Positions 49,561-57,285 of a stretch of DNA of 64,000 bases are shown here, one piece after another. The notes beneath the pieces were generated by a model. The model searched no databases. It was given only the letters and a program-made list of their open reading frames with translations, and was not told where the DNA came from. Origin of the DNA: Acidimicrobiia bacterium (GTDB taxonomy: Bacteria; Actinomycetota; Acidimicrobiia; Spongiisociales; UBA5794); contig DASWKR010000035.1 of NCBI GenBank assembly GCA_036396535.1, positions 1 through 64,000 on the forward strand. Reading direction: 5' to 3'. Position 1 is the stretch's first letter; each line of letters opens with the position of its first letter. Position numbers and translations under genes: made by a program.

Positions 49561-50589
49561 ATGCCCGAGACCGGCCCCATGCCCATCAAGGTGCGCAACG
49601 TGTGGAAGGTGTTCGGGGCACGCCAAGAGCGAGCCCTCGAGATGTCCCGCGACGGCTCGAGCCGCGCCGACGTCCTGGCCGCGACGGGATGCACGATCGG
49701 TGTGCGCGACGTGTCGTTCGACGTGAACCGCGGTGAGACCTTCGTGGTCATGGGGTTGTCCGGCTCCGGCAAGTCGACGCTCATCCGGTGCGTCTCACGG
49801 CTCACGAACGTTTCCAGCGGGACCGTTCTCATCGACGGCGAAGACGTCACCGCCATGAATGACGCCGCGCTCCGCGACCTACGCCGCCGCAAGCTGTCGA
49901 TGGTGTTCCAGCACTTCGGTCTGTTCCCCCACAGGCGGGTCATCGACAACGCCGCGTACGGCCTCGAGGTACAGGGCATGAAACGGGATGAGCGGCACGA
50001 GAAGGCGCTCGCAGTGCTCGACATGGTGGGACTCGGCGGCTGGGACCAGCACTACCCGCAACAGCTCTCGGGTGGGATGCAGCAGCGCGTCGGCCTTGCC
50101 AGGGCGCTTGCGGTCGAGCCCGAGATCCTCTTCTTCGACGAGCCGTTCTCGGCCCTCGACCCGCTCATCCGGCGCGACATGCAGGACGAGCTCATCCGAC
50201 TGCAGCAAGACATGCGCAGGACGCTGGTGTTCATCACGCACGACTTCGCCGAGGCGATCAAGCTCGGGGACCGCATCGCCATCATGAAGGACGGGGCGTT
50301 CGACCAGGTCGGGACGGCTGCCGAGCTTATCACCCGTCCGGCGACCGACTACGTGCGGGAGTTCACGAGGGACATCCCGAAGGCAAAGGTGCTGACGGCG
50401 GGGGACGTGATGCACGAAGCCAACGGTGTCGACGGGTCGCGAACCGTCTCGGTCGACACGACGGTCGAGGCGCTACTGCCATCGCTCCTTCAGGACCCGC
50501 GCCCGCTCACCGTCGTCGATGCGCTCAACCAAGCCGTCGGACAGGTGGACAGGGCGGCGGTGGCATCGATGCTCGGCGAGGTCACGTGA
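49561..50589 (+). CDS. proV: Glycine betaine/proline-type ABC transporter ATP-binding subunit
   Basis: The 342-residue ATPase has the ProV/OpuAA layout: IKVRNVWKVFGA, an insert before VRDVSFDVNRGETFVVMGLSG with Walker A GLSGSGKST, signature LSGGMQQRVGLARAL, Walker B EILFFDEPFSALDP, the switch His in TLVFITHDFAEA, and a C-terminal tail that looks like a single reduced CBS domain. It is shorter than E. coli ProV (400 residues), which has two CBS domains for osmotic sensing. The loss of one CBS fits a nutrient-uptake rather than an osmoregulated transporter. GTGA overlap with proW. Confidence 0.92.
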   Translation: MPETGPMPIKVRNVWKVFGARQERALEMSRDGSSRADVLAATGCTIGVRDVSFDVNRGETFVVMGLSGSGKSTLIRCVSRLTNVSSGTVLIDGEDVTAMNDAALRDLRRRKLSMVFQHFGLFPHRRVIDNAAYGLEVQGMKRDERHEKALAVLDMVGLGGWDQHYPQQLSGGMQQRVGLARALAVEPEILFFDEPFSALDPLIRRDMQDELIRLQQDMRRTLVFITHDFAEAIKLGDRIAIMKDGAFDQVGTAAELITRPATDYVREFTRDIPKAKVLTAGDVMHEANGVDGSRTVSVDTTVEALLPSLLQDPRPLTVVDALNQAVGQVDRAAVASMLGEVT

Positions 50590-52502
50590 CGACGTCTGCG
50601 ACCACCTTCGGATGGGCGCTCAGCGATCGCCTGCGGAGCCTCTGGTCGTGGCTGGCACTCGGGACCGGCGTCGTCGCCCTCCAAGTGGCGTTTGCGACCG
50701 CCGAGACGTTCCCGGCGTGGCTCGACACGACCCTCTCGAACCCCGTCGAGTCCGCCGGTAACTGGATCAGGGCCAACCGGCGCAGCCACGCCCTCTTCAC
50801 CGGTTTCCTCAACCCGGTGACCGGAGTCGTCGACGGGATCATCAGCGGGCTGGGGAGCTTCCTCCTCTGGCTCCCCTGGTTCGTGGTCGTGGCGCTTGCG
50901 TTCATGCTTCCGGCACGGGTGAAGATGTGGAAGCAGGGCCTCGTCGCCTCGGCCGTGCTGCTCTACACCGGGATCATCGGTCTCTGGGTTCCCACCATGC
51001 AGACACTGGCCCTCATGTCCGCCTCGGTCCTCATCGCCGTGGTCATCGGGGTCCCGCTCGGTGTGTGGGGAGCGCTCTCCAGGAGAGCCGAGCACTTGAT
51101 GCGCCCGGTGCTCGACGCCATGCAGACGGTTCCGGCCTTCGTCTACTTCCTCCCTCTGTTCTTCCTCCTCGGCATCGGCAACGTTCCCGCCGCGGTCGCC
51201 ACCGTGATCTACGCGCTGCCTCCCGTCGTCCGGCTGACGACCCTGGGCATCAAGCAGGTGCCTTCGCAGGCCGTCGAGGCGTCGCGGGTCTTCGGATCGA
51301 CGCCCCGCCAGACGATGCTCAAGGTGCAGCTCCCGATGGCGCTCCCGACCATCCTCACGGGCTTGTCGCAGACCATCATGATGGCGCTCGGCATCGTCGT
51401 GCTGGCGACGCTCATCGGCGCCAGCGGACTGGGCTCGCCCGTCCTGCAGAGCCTCAACCAGAGACGCACCGGCCGAGGCATCGCGGCCGGCCTGGCCATC
51501 GTGGCGGTTGCGATGGTGCTCGACCGGGTGTGGCGCTCGATCGCCACCCTCGACCCCGGCAGGCGGGTGAGCTGGAGGACGATCCGGTACGCGGCACTCG
51601 GCGTCGCCGCCGCCGTGATCGCAGGCCGGGCGCTCGGCTGGGTCGCCTTCCCGCACGTGTTCGACACGACCGTGTTCGATCCGATCGACGGGGCGGTTCG
51701 CTGGTCTCGGGACAACTTGACGTGGCTCACCCGGCCGGTCAACGATTTCATCGTCGCCGACGTCTACATCCCCTTGCGGGACTTCATGACTGACACGGTC
51801 TCCTGGCCGGTGCTCGTGCTGGTGGCGGCGTATGCGTCGTGGCGCGTGAAGGGATGGCGGCTGGCATTGTTCACGGGCGCCGCCATCGCGATGATCGGGC
51901 TCGTCGGGATGTGGGAGCTGTCGATCGACACCCTCGTCCAGGTGATGATCGCCACGGTCATCGCCGTCGCCGTCGCCGTCCCGATCGGCGTCTGGGCCGG
52001 GTTGCGCCCGCGGGTCGAGTCGGCGCTCGGCCCGATCCTCGACGCCCTGCAGACGATCCCTTCCCTGGTGTACATCATCCCGGTCGTCATCCTCTTCACG
52101 GTCGGCATCGTGCCCGGCGTGATCGCCTCGGTGCTCTACGCCATGGTGCCGGGCGTCCGGATCACCGCCCTCGGGATCCGGAACGTCCCCGACGAGAGCA
52201 TCGAGGCATCCAAGACGTTCGGCGCAACACCGCGCCAGACCCTGTTCGGCGTGCGCCTTCCGCTGGCCGCACCCGTCATCATGGTCGGCGTGAATCAGGT
52301 GATCATGATGGTGCTCGCCATGGTCATCATCGCCGGGCTCGTCGGAGGAGGCGCGCTCGGCTTCGAGACCGTCGTCGCCCTGACGAGGTCACAGTTCGGC
52401 CACGGCGTAGAGGTCGGGCTCGCCATCGTGCTCATCGCCATGGTCCTGGATCGCTCAACGCAGGCCGCCGCCGAGCGGCTGCAGCCCCCCGCCGAGACCT
52501 GA
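50586..52502 (+). CDS. proW: Double-length glycine betaine ABC permease (two fused permease domains)
   Basis: The 638-residue protein contains two homologous permease domains. The EAA-type coupling segments are QAVEASRVFGSTPRQTMLKVQLPMA (abbreviated: EASRVFGSTPRQT) near residue 235 and EASKTFGATPRQTLFGV near residue 545. Each is flanked by its own set of TM helices and PPVVRLTTLGIKQVP / PGVRITALGIRNVP sequences. ProW normally is a single-domain protein that dimerises; here both halves of the channel are on one chain. It works with ProV and ProX. The GTG start overlaps the proV stop. Confidence 0.9.
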   Translation: MTTSATTFGWALSDRLRSLWSWLALGTGVVALQVAFATAETFPAWLDTTLSNPVESAGNWIRANRRSHALFTGFLNPVTGVVDGIISGLGSFLLWLPWFVVVALAFMLPARVKMWKQGLVASAVLLYTGIIGLWVPTMQTLALMSASVLIAVVIGVPLGVWGALSRRAEHLMRPVLDAMQTVPAFVYFLPLFFLLGIGNVPAAVATVIYALPPVVRLTTLGIKQVPSQAVEASRVFGSTPRQTMLKVQLPMALPTILTGLSQTIMMALGIVVLATLIGASGLGSPVLQSLNQRRTGRGIAAGLAIVAVAMVLDRVWRSIATLDPGRRVSWRTIRYAALGVAAAVIAGRALGWVAFPHVFDTTVFDPIDGAVRWSRDNLTWLTRPVNDFIVADVYIPLRDFMTDTVSWPVLVLVAAYASWRVKGWRLALFTGAAIAMIGLVGMWELSIDTLVQVMIATVIAVAVAVPIGVWAGLRPRVESALGPILDALQTIPSLVYIIPVVILFTVGIVPGVIASVLYAMVPGVRITALGIRNVPDESIEASKTFGATPRQTLFGVRLPLAAPVIMVGVNQVIMMVLAMVIIAGLVGGGALGFETVVALTRSQFGHGVEVGLAIVLIAMVLDRSTQAAAERLQPPAET

Positions 52503-52505
52503 GCC

Positions 52506-52541
52506 CGACTCATCGTCGAGCGCCGACTCATCGTCGAGCGC
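52506..52541. repeat. 18-bp tandem duplication
   Basis: CGACTCATCGTCGAGCGC-type 18-mers stand side by side (52506-52523 and 52524-52541) between the convergent ends of proW and the small membrane gene. The second copy supplies the TGA of the small gene. Confidence 0.8.
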
Positions 52542-52692
52542 CGGCCACGAAGGCGCCGACCCCGAAGATCCACACGACGGCACCCGCACCGCTCCACCAG
52601 TCCTTGGACCGCAGCGCCGACACGAGGTAGAGCACGCCGCTCAGCGCGAAGGCGGCCCAACCCGCAGTCAGCCACCGGCTCCCGCCCGTCAC
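52528..52692 (-). CDS. Small two-helix membrane protein
   Basis: The 54-residue product has two hydrophobic helices, GWAAFALSGVLYLVSALR and AGAVVWIFGVGAFVAGARR, with a short SKDWWSGAG loop. GTG 52692 has GGGGAG four bases upstream. The longer open frame is antisense to the choline dehydrogenase gene and is not credible. It is convergent with proW and divergent from the dehydrogenase. No homologue is recognised. It could be a minor transporter-associated protein, but that is guesswork. Confidence 0.5.
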   Translation of the reverse strand: MTGGSRWLTAGWAAFALSGVLYLVSALRSKDWWSGAGAVVWIFGVGAFVAGARR

Positions 52693-52734
52693 GAGGCTCC
52701 CCGCCGCGCCAGGTGATAGCTTCCGACGTTGCTC

Positions 52735-54378
52735 ATGGCGCAGGGACACTACGACTTCGTGATCGTCGGCGGCGGTTCGGCGGGCAGCGTCCTCGCCAAT
52801 CGCCTCTCGGCCGATCCGTCGAACCGGGTCCTCGTCCTCGAGGCAGGCAGGCGCGACCGCAGGTGGGACGTCTTCGTCCACATGCCGGCTGCGCTCACCT
52901 ACCCGATCGGGAACCGCCTCTACGACTGGAAGTACCAGTCCGAGCCGGAGCCGCACATGAACGGGAGGCGGATCTACCACGCCAGGGGCAGGATCCTCGG
53001 AGGCTCCTCCTCGATCAATGGCATGATCTTCCAACGCGGCAACCCGATGGACTACGAGCGCTGGGCGGCCGATCCCGGGATGGAGACGTGGAACTACGCC
53101 CACTGCCTCCCCTACTTCAAGAAGATGGAGTCGTCCGTCGCCGGCCCGGACGAGTACCGCGGTGGGGATGGCCCGCTCGTGCTGGAGCGGGGACCGGCAG
53201 ACAACCCGCTGTTCGAGGCATTCTTCACGGCTGCCACCGAAGCCGGGTACGCCCGAACCGAAGACGTCAACGGCCACCGCCAGGAGGGTTTCGCCTCGTT
53301 CGACAGGAACATCCATCGCGGCCGGCGGCTCAGTGCTTCCAAGGCATACCTCCACCCGGTCGAGTCCCGTGACAACCTCGACGTCGTCACCCGGGCGCTC
53401 GTCACGAGGGTCGCATTCACCGGCAAGCGCGCCGGCGGAGTCGAGTACGTCACGCACGGGTCGAGGCGCTCGGCGACGGCGGGCGAGGTGATCCTGTGCG
53501 GCGGGGCGTTCAACTCGCCGCAGCTCCTCCAGCTCTCCGGAGTAGGTGACGCCGAGCACCTCGGATCCCTCGGCATCGAGGTCGTGCACCACCTGCCAGG
53601 CGTGGGGGCGAACCTCCAGGATCACCTCGAGGTGTACGTGCAGTACGCCTCCCGCCAACCGGTCTCGATGCAGCCGTGGACGGCCTGGTGGCGCAAGCCG
53701 ATCGTCGGGCTGATGTGGCTGTTCCGCAAAGGCCCCGGCGCCACGAACCACTTCGAGGGAGGCGGGTTCGTGCGGTCGAACCAGGATGTGGCCTACCCGA
53801 ATCTCATGTTCCACTTCCTGCCGCTCGCCATCCGCTACGACGGATCGTCCCCGGCCGGTGGGCACGGCTACCAGGTCCACGTGGGGCCGATGTACTCGGA
53901 CGCCCGCGGCTCCGTGAAGATCACGTCTTCCGACCCGCGGCGCCACCCGGCGCTGCGCTTCAACTACCTGTCGACCGACCAGGACAGGAGGGAGTGGGTC
54001 GAGGCGATCAGGGTGGCGCGCGCCATCCTGAACCAGCCCGCCATGGCGCCGTACAACGGCGGCGAGGTCTCGCCGGGGGCCGCGGTGGCGACCGACGACG
54101 AGATCCTCGATTGGGTGGCCCGCGATGCCGAGACGGCGCTCCACCCATCGTGCACGTGCCGGATGGGGACGGACGACATGTCGGTCGTCGACCCGGCGAC
54201 GATGCGGGTGCACGGGCTCGAGGGCATCCGCGTCGTCGACGCGTCTGCGATGCGCTACGTGACGAACGGGAACATCTACGCGCCGGTCATGATGCTGGCC
54301 GAGAGGGCAGCCGACCTCATCCTCGGGAACACGCCCCTGCCGCCCGAGCACACCGACTGGTACCGGCACCCCGGCTAG
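52735..54378 (+). CDS. betA: Choline dehydrogenase-like GMC oxidoreductase
   Basis: The 547-residue flavoprotein has the GMC architecture: FAD motif [56 protein letters not shown], the second GMC signature [34 protein letters not shown], and the C-terminal [11 protein letters not shown] and [23 protein letters not shown] is the BetA hallmark, with the catalytic His preceding it. It oxidises choline to betaine aldehyde and possibly on to glycine betaine. A TTG start at 52729 is possible. Its stop overlaps the convergent methyltransferase gene at CTAG. Confidence 0.88.
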   Translation: MAQGHYDFVIVGGGSAGSVLANRLSADPSNRVLVLEAGRRDRRWDVFVHMPAALTYPIGNRLYDWKYQSEPEPHMNGRRIYHARGRILGGSSSINGMIFQRGNPMDYERWAADPGMETWNYAHCLPYFKKMESSVAGPDEYRGGDGPLVLERGPADNPLFEAFFTAATEAGYARTEDVNGHRQEGFASFDRNIHRGRRLSASKAYLHPVESRDNLDVVTRALVTRVAFTGKRAGGVEYVTHGSRRSATAGEVILCGGAFNSPQLLQLSGVGDAEHLGSLGIEVVHHLPGVGANLQDHLEVYVQYASRQPVSMQPWTAWWRKPIVGLMWLFRKGPGATNHFEGGGFVRSNQDVAYPNLMFHFLPLAIRYDGSSPAGGHGYQVHVGPMYSDARGSVKITSSDPRRHPALRFNYLSTDQDRREWVEAIRVARAILNQPAMAPYNGGEVSPGAAVATDDEILDWVARDAETALHPSCTCRMGTDDMSVVDPATMRVHGLEGIRVVDASAMRYVTNGNIYAPVMMLAERAADLILGNTPLPPEHTDWYRHPG

Positions 54379-55370
54379 CTGCGCCGCCTGCTCCTGCGTT
54401 CCCGGCCGACTGCGGCGACGGGCACGTGCGCCTCGAGGCGCTCCTCGATCTCGGCCCGGGACGGGCGCTCTCCGTGCCGGTGGGCATCGACGGCGGCGCG
54501 CACGGCCGCCGTGTGCTCCGGAACGGAGCCGCAGCAGGTGCCGATGATGCGGGCGCCCGAGCGAATCGCCAGGTCGACGTAGCCGGCCATCCCGTCGGGC
54601 GCCACCGGGTACACAAGACGATCCGTCTCGTAGAGGGGGATCCCGCAGTTCGCCTTGGTGACGACGGGTGCGCCCGGGACGGCGTCTGTGATATCGAACG
54701 CCGCGGCGACGGCGTCACCCGGGCCGATCCCGCAGTTCGCCCCGAACGCTACGGGCTTCACGGGAAGCGACGCGTACCACTCGCCGACGGCCGACGGCGC
54801 GATGCCCATCATGGTCCTGCCCGCAGTGTCGAAGCTGAGGGTCGCCACGTAGGGGATGCCGGTGGCAACCGCCGCTTCGACGGCGGCGGCGAGCTCCTCC
54901 CACGACGAGATGGTCTCGATCCAGAGAACGTCGACGCCGGCCGCCGCCAGGGCGGCCGCTTGCTCGGAGAAGGCCGCCACGCCCTCGTCGTGACTCAGCG
55001 GCCCGAGTGGTTCGAACAGGTCGCCGGTCGGCCCGATGCTGCCGGCAACGATCACCTGGCGGCCGGCGGCGTCCGCCACGCGGCGGGCGATGGCGACCGC
55101 CGCGGCGTTCAACTCGGCGACCCGATGCTGGAGGCCGTGGAGGCGCAGCCGCCGCCCGTTGGCGCCGAAGGTGTTCGTGAGGATGACGTCGGCGCCCGCC
55201 TCCACGAAACCGGCGTGCACCCGATCGACGAGCTGCGGGTCGGACACGTTCAAGAGCTCGGGGGAGCCGCCTCCCTCGAGCCCCAGAGCGAAGAGCGTGG
55301 TACCCATGGCGCCGTCGGCGACGAGGACGCCGCGGTCGTCGAGCAGATCCTGCAAGGGGTTCGTTTCCAG
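54375..55370 (-). CDS. Homocysteine S-methyltransferase family protein
   Basis: The ~331-residue protein has the Hcy-binding barrel: [57 protein letters not shown], and the zinc cysteines in [12 protein letters not shown] and [12 protein letters not shown]. It transfers a methyl group to homocysteine to give methionine, from betaine (BHMT), S-methylmethionine or a methyl-corrinoid. It is related to the MetH N-terminal module. The start is uncertain: GGAGG precedes CTG 55370 by 5 nt; TTG 55382 and TTG 55355 are alternatives. It is at the end of the minus-strand etf operon, or just separate from it. Confidence 0.85.
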   Translation of the reverse strand: METNPLQDLLDDRGVLVADGAMGTTLFALGLEGGGSPELLNVSDPQLVDRVHAGFVEAGADVILTNTFGANGRRLRLHGLQHRVAELNAAAVAIARRVADAAGRQVIVAGSIGPTGDLFEPLGPLSHDEGVAAFSEQAAALAAAGVDVLWIETISSWEELAAAVEAAVATGIPYVATLSFDTAGRTMMGIAPSAVGEWYASLPVKPVAFGANCGIGPGDAVAAAFDITDAVPGAPVVTKANCGIPLYETDRLVYPVAPDGMAGYVDLAIRSGARIIGTCCGSVPEHTAAVRAAVDAHRHGERPSRAEIEERLEAHVPVAAVGRERRSRRRS

Positions 55371-55567
55371 GGCGACCTCCAATCGTCGTGTTGGCGGTCT
55401 GTCCCTGGGGGCCAGGAGACGAGAGAACCGCCTCAGCAAACGCCGGGCGGTTCGGTCGCCCGTCGCTTTAGCCGCATTTCTCGAGCGCCCGCAAGCTGAC
55501 ATCAAATCGGCGCTACCGGCAGCGTATCCGAGGCACGCCGGGATGTCCAGGACGAAGCCCACGCCCT
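55371..55567 (-). promoter_or_regulatory. Structured leader between etfA and the homocysteine methyltransferase gene
   Basis: The 197-base gap contains two clear hairpins: 55404-55416 (CCTGG/CCAGG) and 55426-55452 (7-bp AACCGCC/GGCGGTT). It contains no gene. The RBS GGAGG at 55376-55380 lies right after. I do not recognise a known riboswitch; I checked for S-box, SAH, glycine and cobalamin consensus elements and none fits in the gene's direction. Confidence 0.35.
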
Positions 55568-56524
55568 TCAGGATCTGCGGCGCTCCACCTCGGCGACGAT
55601 GGCGGGCAGCACGTCGTGGAGGTCGCCGATGACGGCGTAGTCGGCCTTGGCGACCATGTTCGCCTGGCGGTCGGTGTTGATGGCGAGGATGTGCTTCGCT
55701 CCCATGGCGCCGACCCAATGCTGGATAGCGCCCGAGATGCCGCACGCCATGTAGAGCTGCGGGGCGATCCTGGTACCCGTCTGACCGACCTGGTCGGAGT
55801 GCGGGCGCCAGCCGTTGTTGGTGGCCACCCTGGAGCAGCCGACGACGCCCCCGAGCAATCCCGCCAGCTTCTCGAGGTCGGCGAAGCCCTCGGCCGACCC
55901 GACGCCGCGGCCGCCACCGACGACGACGCGGGCGGTCGCCAGCGTCACTCCCTCCGACCGGATCTCCCGCGATCTCACGATGGTCCTGGCCAGCGACGGG
56001 TCGAGCCGGGGCGCCAGCATCCGCAGCTCGGCGCCGCGGGTCACCCCGTCGGGCGCGACGGCGCGCTCGGCGAAGGACACGATGGCGGTCGAAGTCGACG
56101 CGAGCTCGGCATCTTCGATCAGCGAGCCTCCCCAGCGGACCCGGGCGATCTTCCAGGGCGGACCCGGATCGACCGAGAGGCAGTTGGCTGCGAACGGCAG
56201 ACCGAGCCGCGCCGCAGCCTGGGCGAGCACCTCGTTGCCGCGCTCCGAACCGGTGGCGACGACCGCGGTCGGGGCGATCGACGTCACCCCCTGGGCGAGA
56301 GTCTCACCCCACGCCTCCGGCCCGTAGTCGGACAGCAGCTCATGCTCGGCGACGTTGACGACGTCGACGCCGAGCGCCGCCGGGTCGTCCGGTGCCGAGC
56401 CGATCACGAGAGCATGAGCCTCCTGGCCCATGCGCCCGGCCAGACGGCGCGCTGCCGCCAGCGCCTCGAGGCCCGACTGGCTCGGCGCCGCTCCTTCCAT
56501 CTCGACGAACGCCAGGACGGTCAC
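55568..56524 (-). CDS. etfA: Electron transfer flavoprotein alpha subunit
   Basis: The 318-residue protein has an N-terminal ETF domain (MTVLAFVEMEG, YGPEAWGETLAQGVTSIAPT) and the C-terminal FAD-binding ETF_alpha domain (VVGGGRGVGSAEGFADLEKLAGLLGG, VGQTGTRIAPQLYMACGISGAIQHWVGAM, ILAINTDRQANMVAKADYAVIGDL as landmarks). It accepts electrons from flavin dehydrogenases and passes them to ETF:quinone oxidoreductase. GTGA overlaps the etfB stop. The gene neighbour is a dimethylglycine/sarcosine dehydrogenase-like protein, the likely donor. Confidence 0.93.
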   Translation of the reverse strand: MTVLAFVEMEGAAPSQSGLEALAAARRLAGRMGQEAHALVIGSAPDDPAALGVDVVNVAEHELLSDYGPEAWGETLAQGVTSIAPTAVVATGSERGNEVLAQAAARLGLPFAANCLSVDPGPPWKIARVRWGGSLIEDAELASTSTAIVSFAERAVAPDGVTRGAELRMLAPRLDPSLARTIVRSREIRSEGVTLATARVVVGGGRGVGSAEGFADLEKLAGLLGGVVGCSRVATNNGWRPHSDQVGQTGTRIAPQLYMACGISGAIQHWVGAMGAKHILAINTDRQANMVAKADYAVIGDLHDVLPAIVAEVERRRS

Positions 56525-57285
56525 AGAACACCGAGCTCCTCGAACAGGTCGACGACGGCAGGCGCCGCCGCCGCTCCCTCCCCGAGGATCACCGTGTCGC
56601 TCACCTCTTCGACCGGCCGGCGCAGCCCGGCGAGTCCCAGGCCACCTCGAGCGGCTGCAGTCACCAGCATTCCGACCTGCGCCTTCTTCGATGCCAGCCT
56701 CCCCGTCAGGGTCGGATAGCGGGGAAGGTTGATCCCCTCCTTGACGCCGACGACGGCGGGAAGCGGGAGCTCGTAGACCTCGACCCCGTTGCCGGCCTCG
56801 CGGCGAGCGGTCACGACGCCGTCACCCAACGCGATGCCCTTGATCCCGTTCACCATCGGCCTTCCGAGCGCGGTGGCGACCCGGATGCCCACCTGGAAGC
56901 CGCCGGAGTCGGCCGACTCGTTGCCGAAGAGAACCAGGTCGAACGTGCCGGCACGATCCTCGATGGACACGATGGCGTCTGTGAGCGCCGCCGCGGTTCG
57001 CTGCGGGTCCCAGTCGGACCCGTCGGTCTCCACGAGCGCCGCCTCGGCCACTCCGAGGCTCAGCGCGTAGCGCAGCTGCTCTTCGGCCTGGGGCGGTCCG
57101 AGCGTCATCACGGTCGCCGCCCCGCCGCTCGCCTCGGCGACCCGGATGGCCTCCTCGACGGCGCACTCCTCGTGCGGGCTCATCGTGAAGCCGAGCTGGG
57201 CGGTGTCGATGGCCATGCCGTCGTCGGTCAGGTTGATCCTCGCCCCGGGGGCGGGGACTCGCTTCACGCACACGAGGACCCGCAT
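56521..57285 (-). CDS. etfB: Electron transfer flavoprotein beta subunit
   Basis: The 254-residue protein starts MRVLVCVKRVPAPGARINL and has the beta-ETF signature: SPHEECAVEEAIRVAEASGG, LVLFGNESADSGGFQVGIRVATALG, and VEVYELPLPAVVGVKEGINLPRYPTL. It binds AMP and forms the heterodimer with EtfA. ATG 57285 shares one base with the stop of the upstream dehydrogenase (TGATG), so all three are translated together. Confidence 0.93.
   Translation of the reverse strand: MRVLVCVKRVPAPGARINLTDDGMAIDTAQLGFTMSPHEECAVEEAIRVAEASGGAATVMTLGPPQAEEQLRYALSLGVAEAALVETDGSDWDPQRTAAALTDAIVSIEDRAGTFDLVLFGNESADSGGFQVGIRVATALGRPMVNGIKGIALGDGVVTARREAGNGVEVYELPLPAVVGVKEGINLPRYPTLTGRLASKKAQVGMLVTAAARGGLGLAGLRRPVEEVSDTVILGEGAAAAPAVVDLFEELGVL

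Noticed and set aside
52528..54369. Long minus-strand open frame antisense to the choline dehydrogenase
   Set aside because: Only its last 54 codons, from GTG 52692, look like protein (two hydrophobic helices) and have an RBS; the rest is a shadow.
55411..55452. GCCAGGAGAC plus GAGAGAACCGCC, resembling B12-box and glycine-riboswitch fragments on the plus strand
   Set aside because: No plus-strand gene follows, and the remaining consensus elements of either riboswitch are absent. Kept only as an unassigned structured leader on the minus strand.
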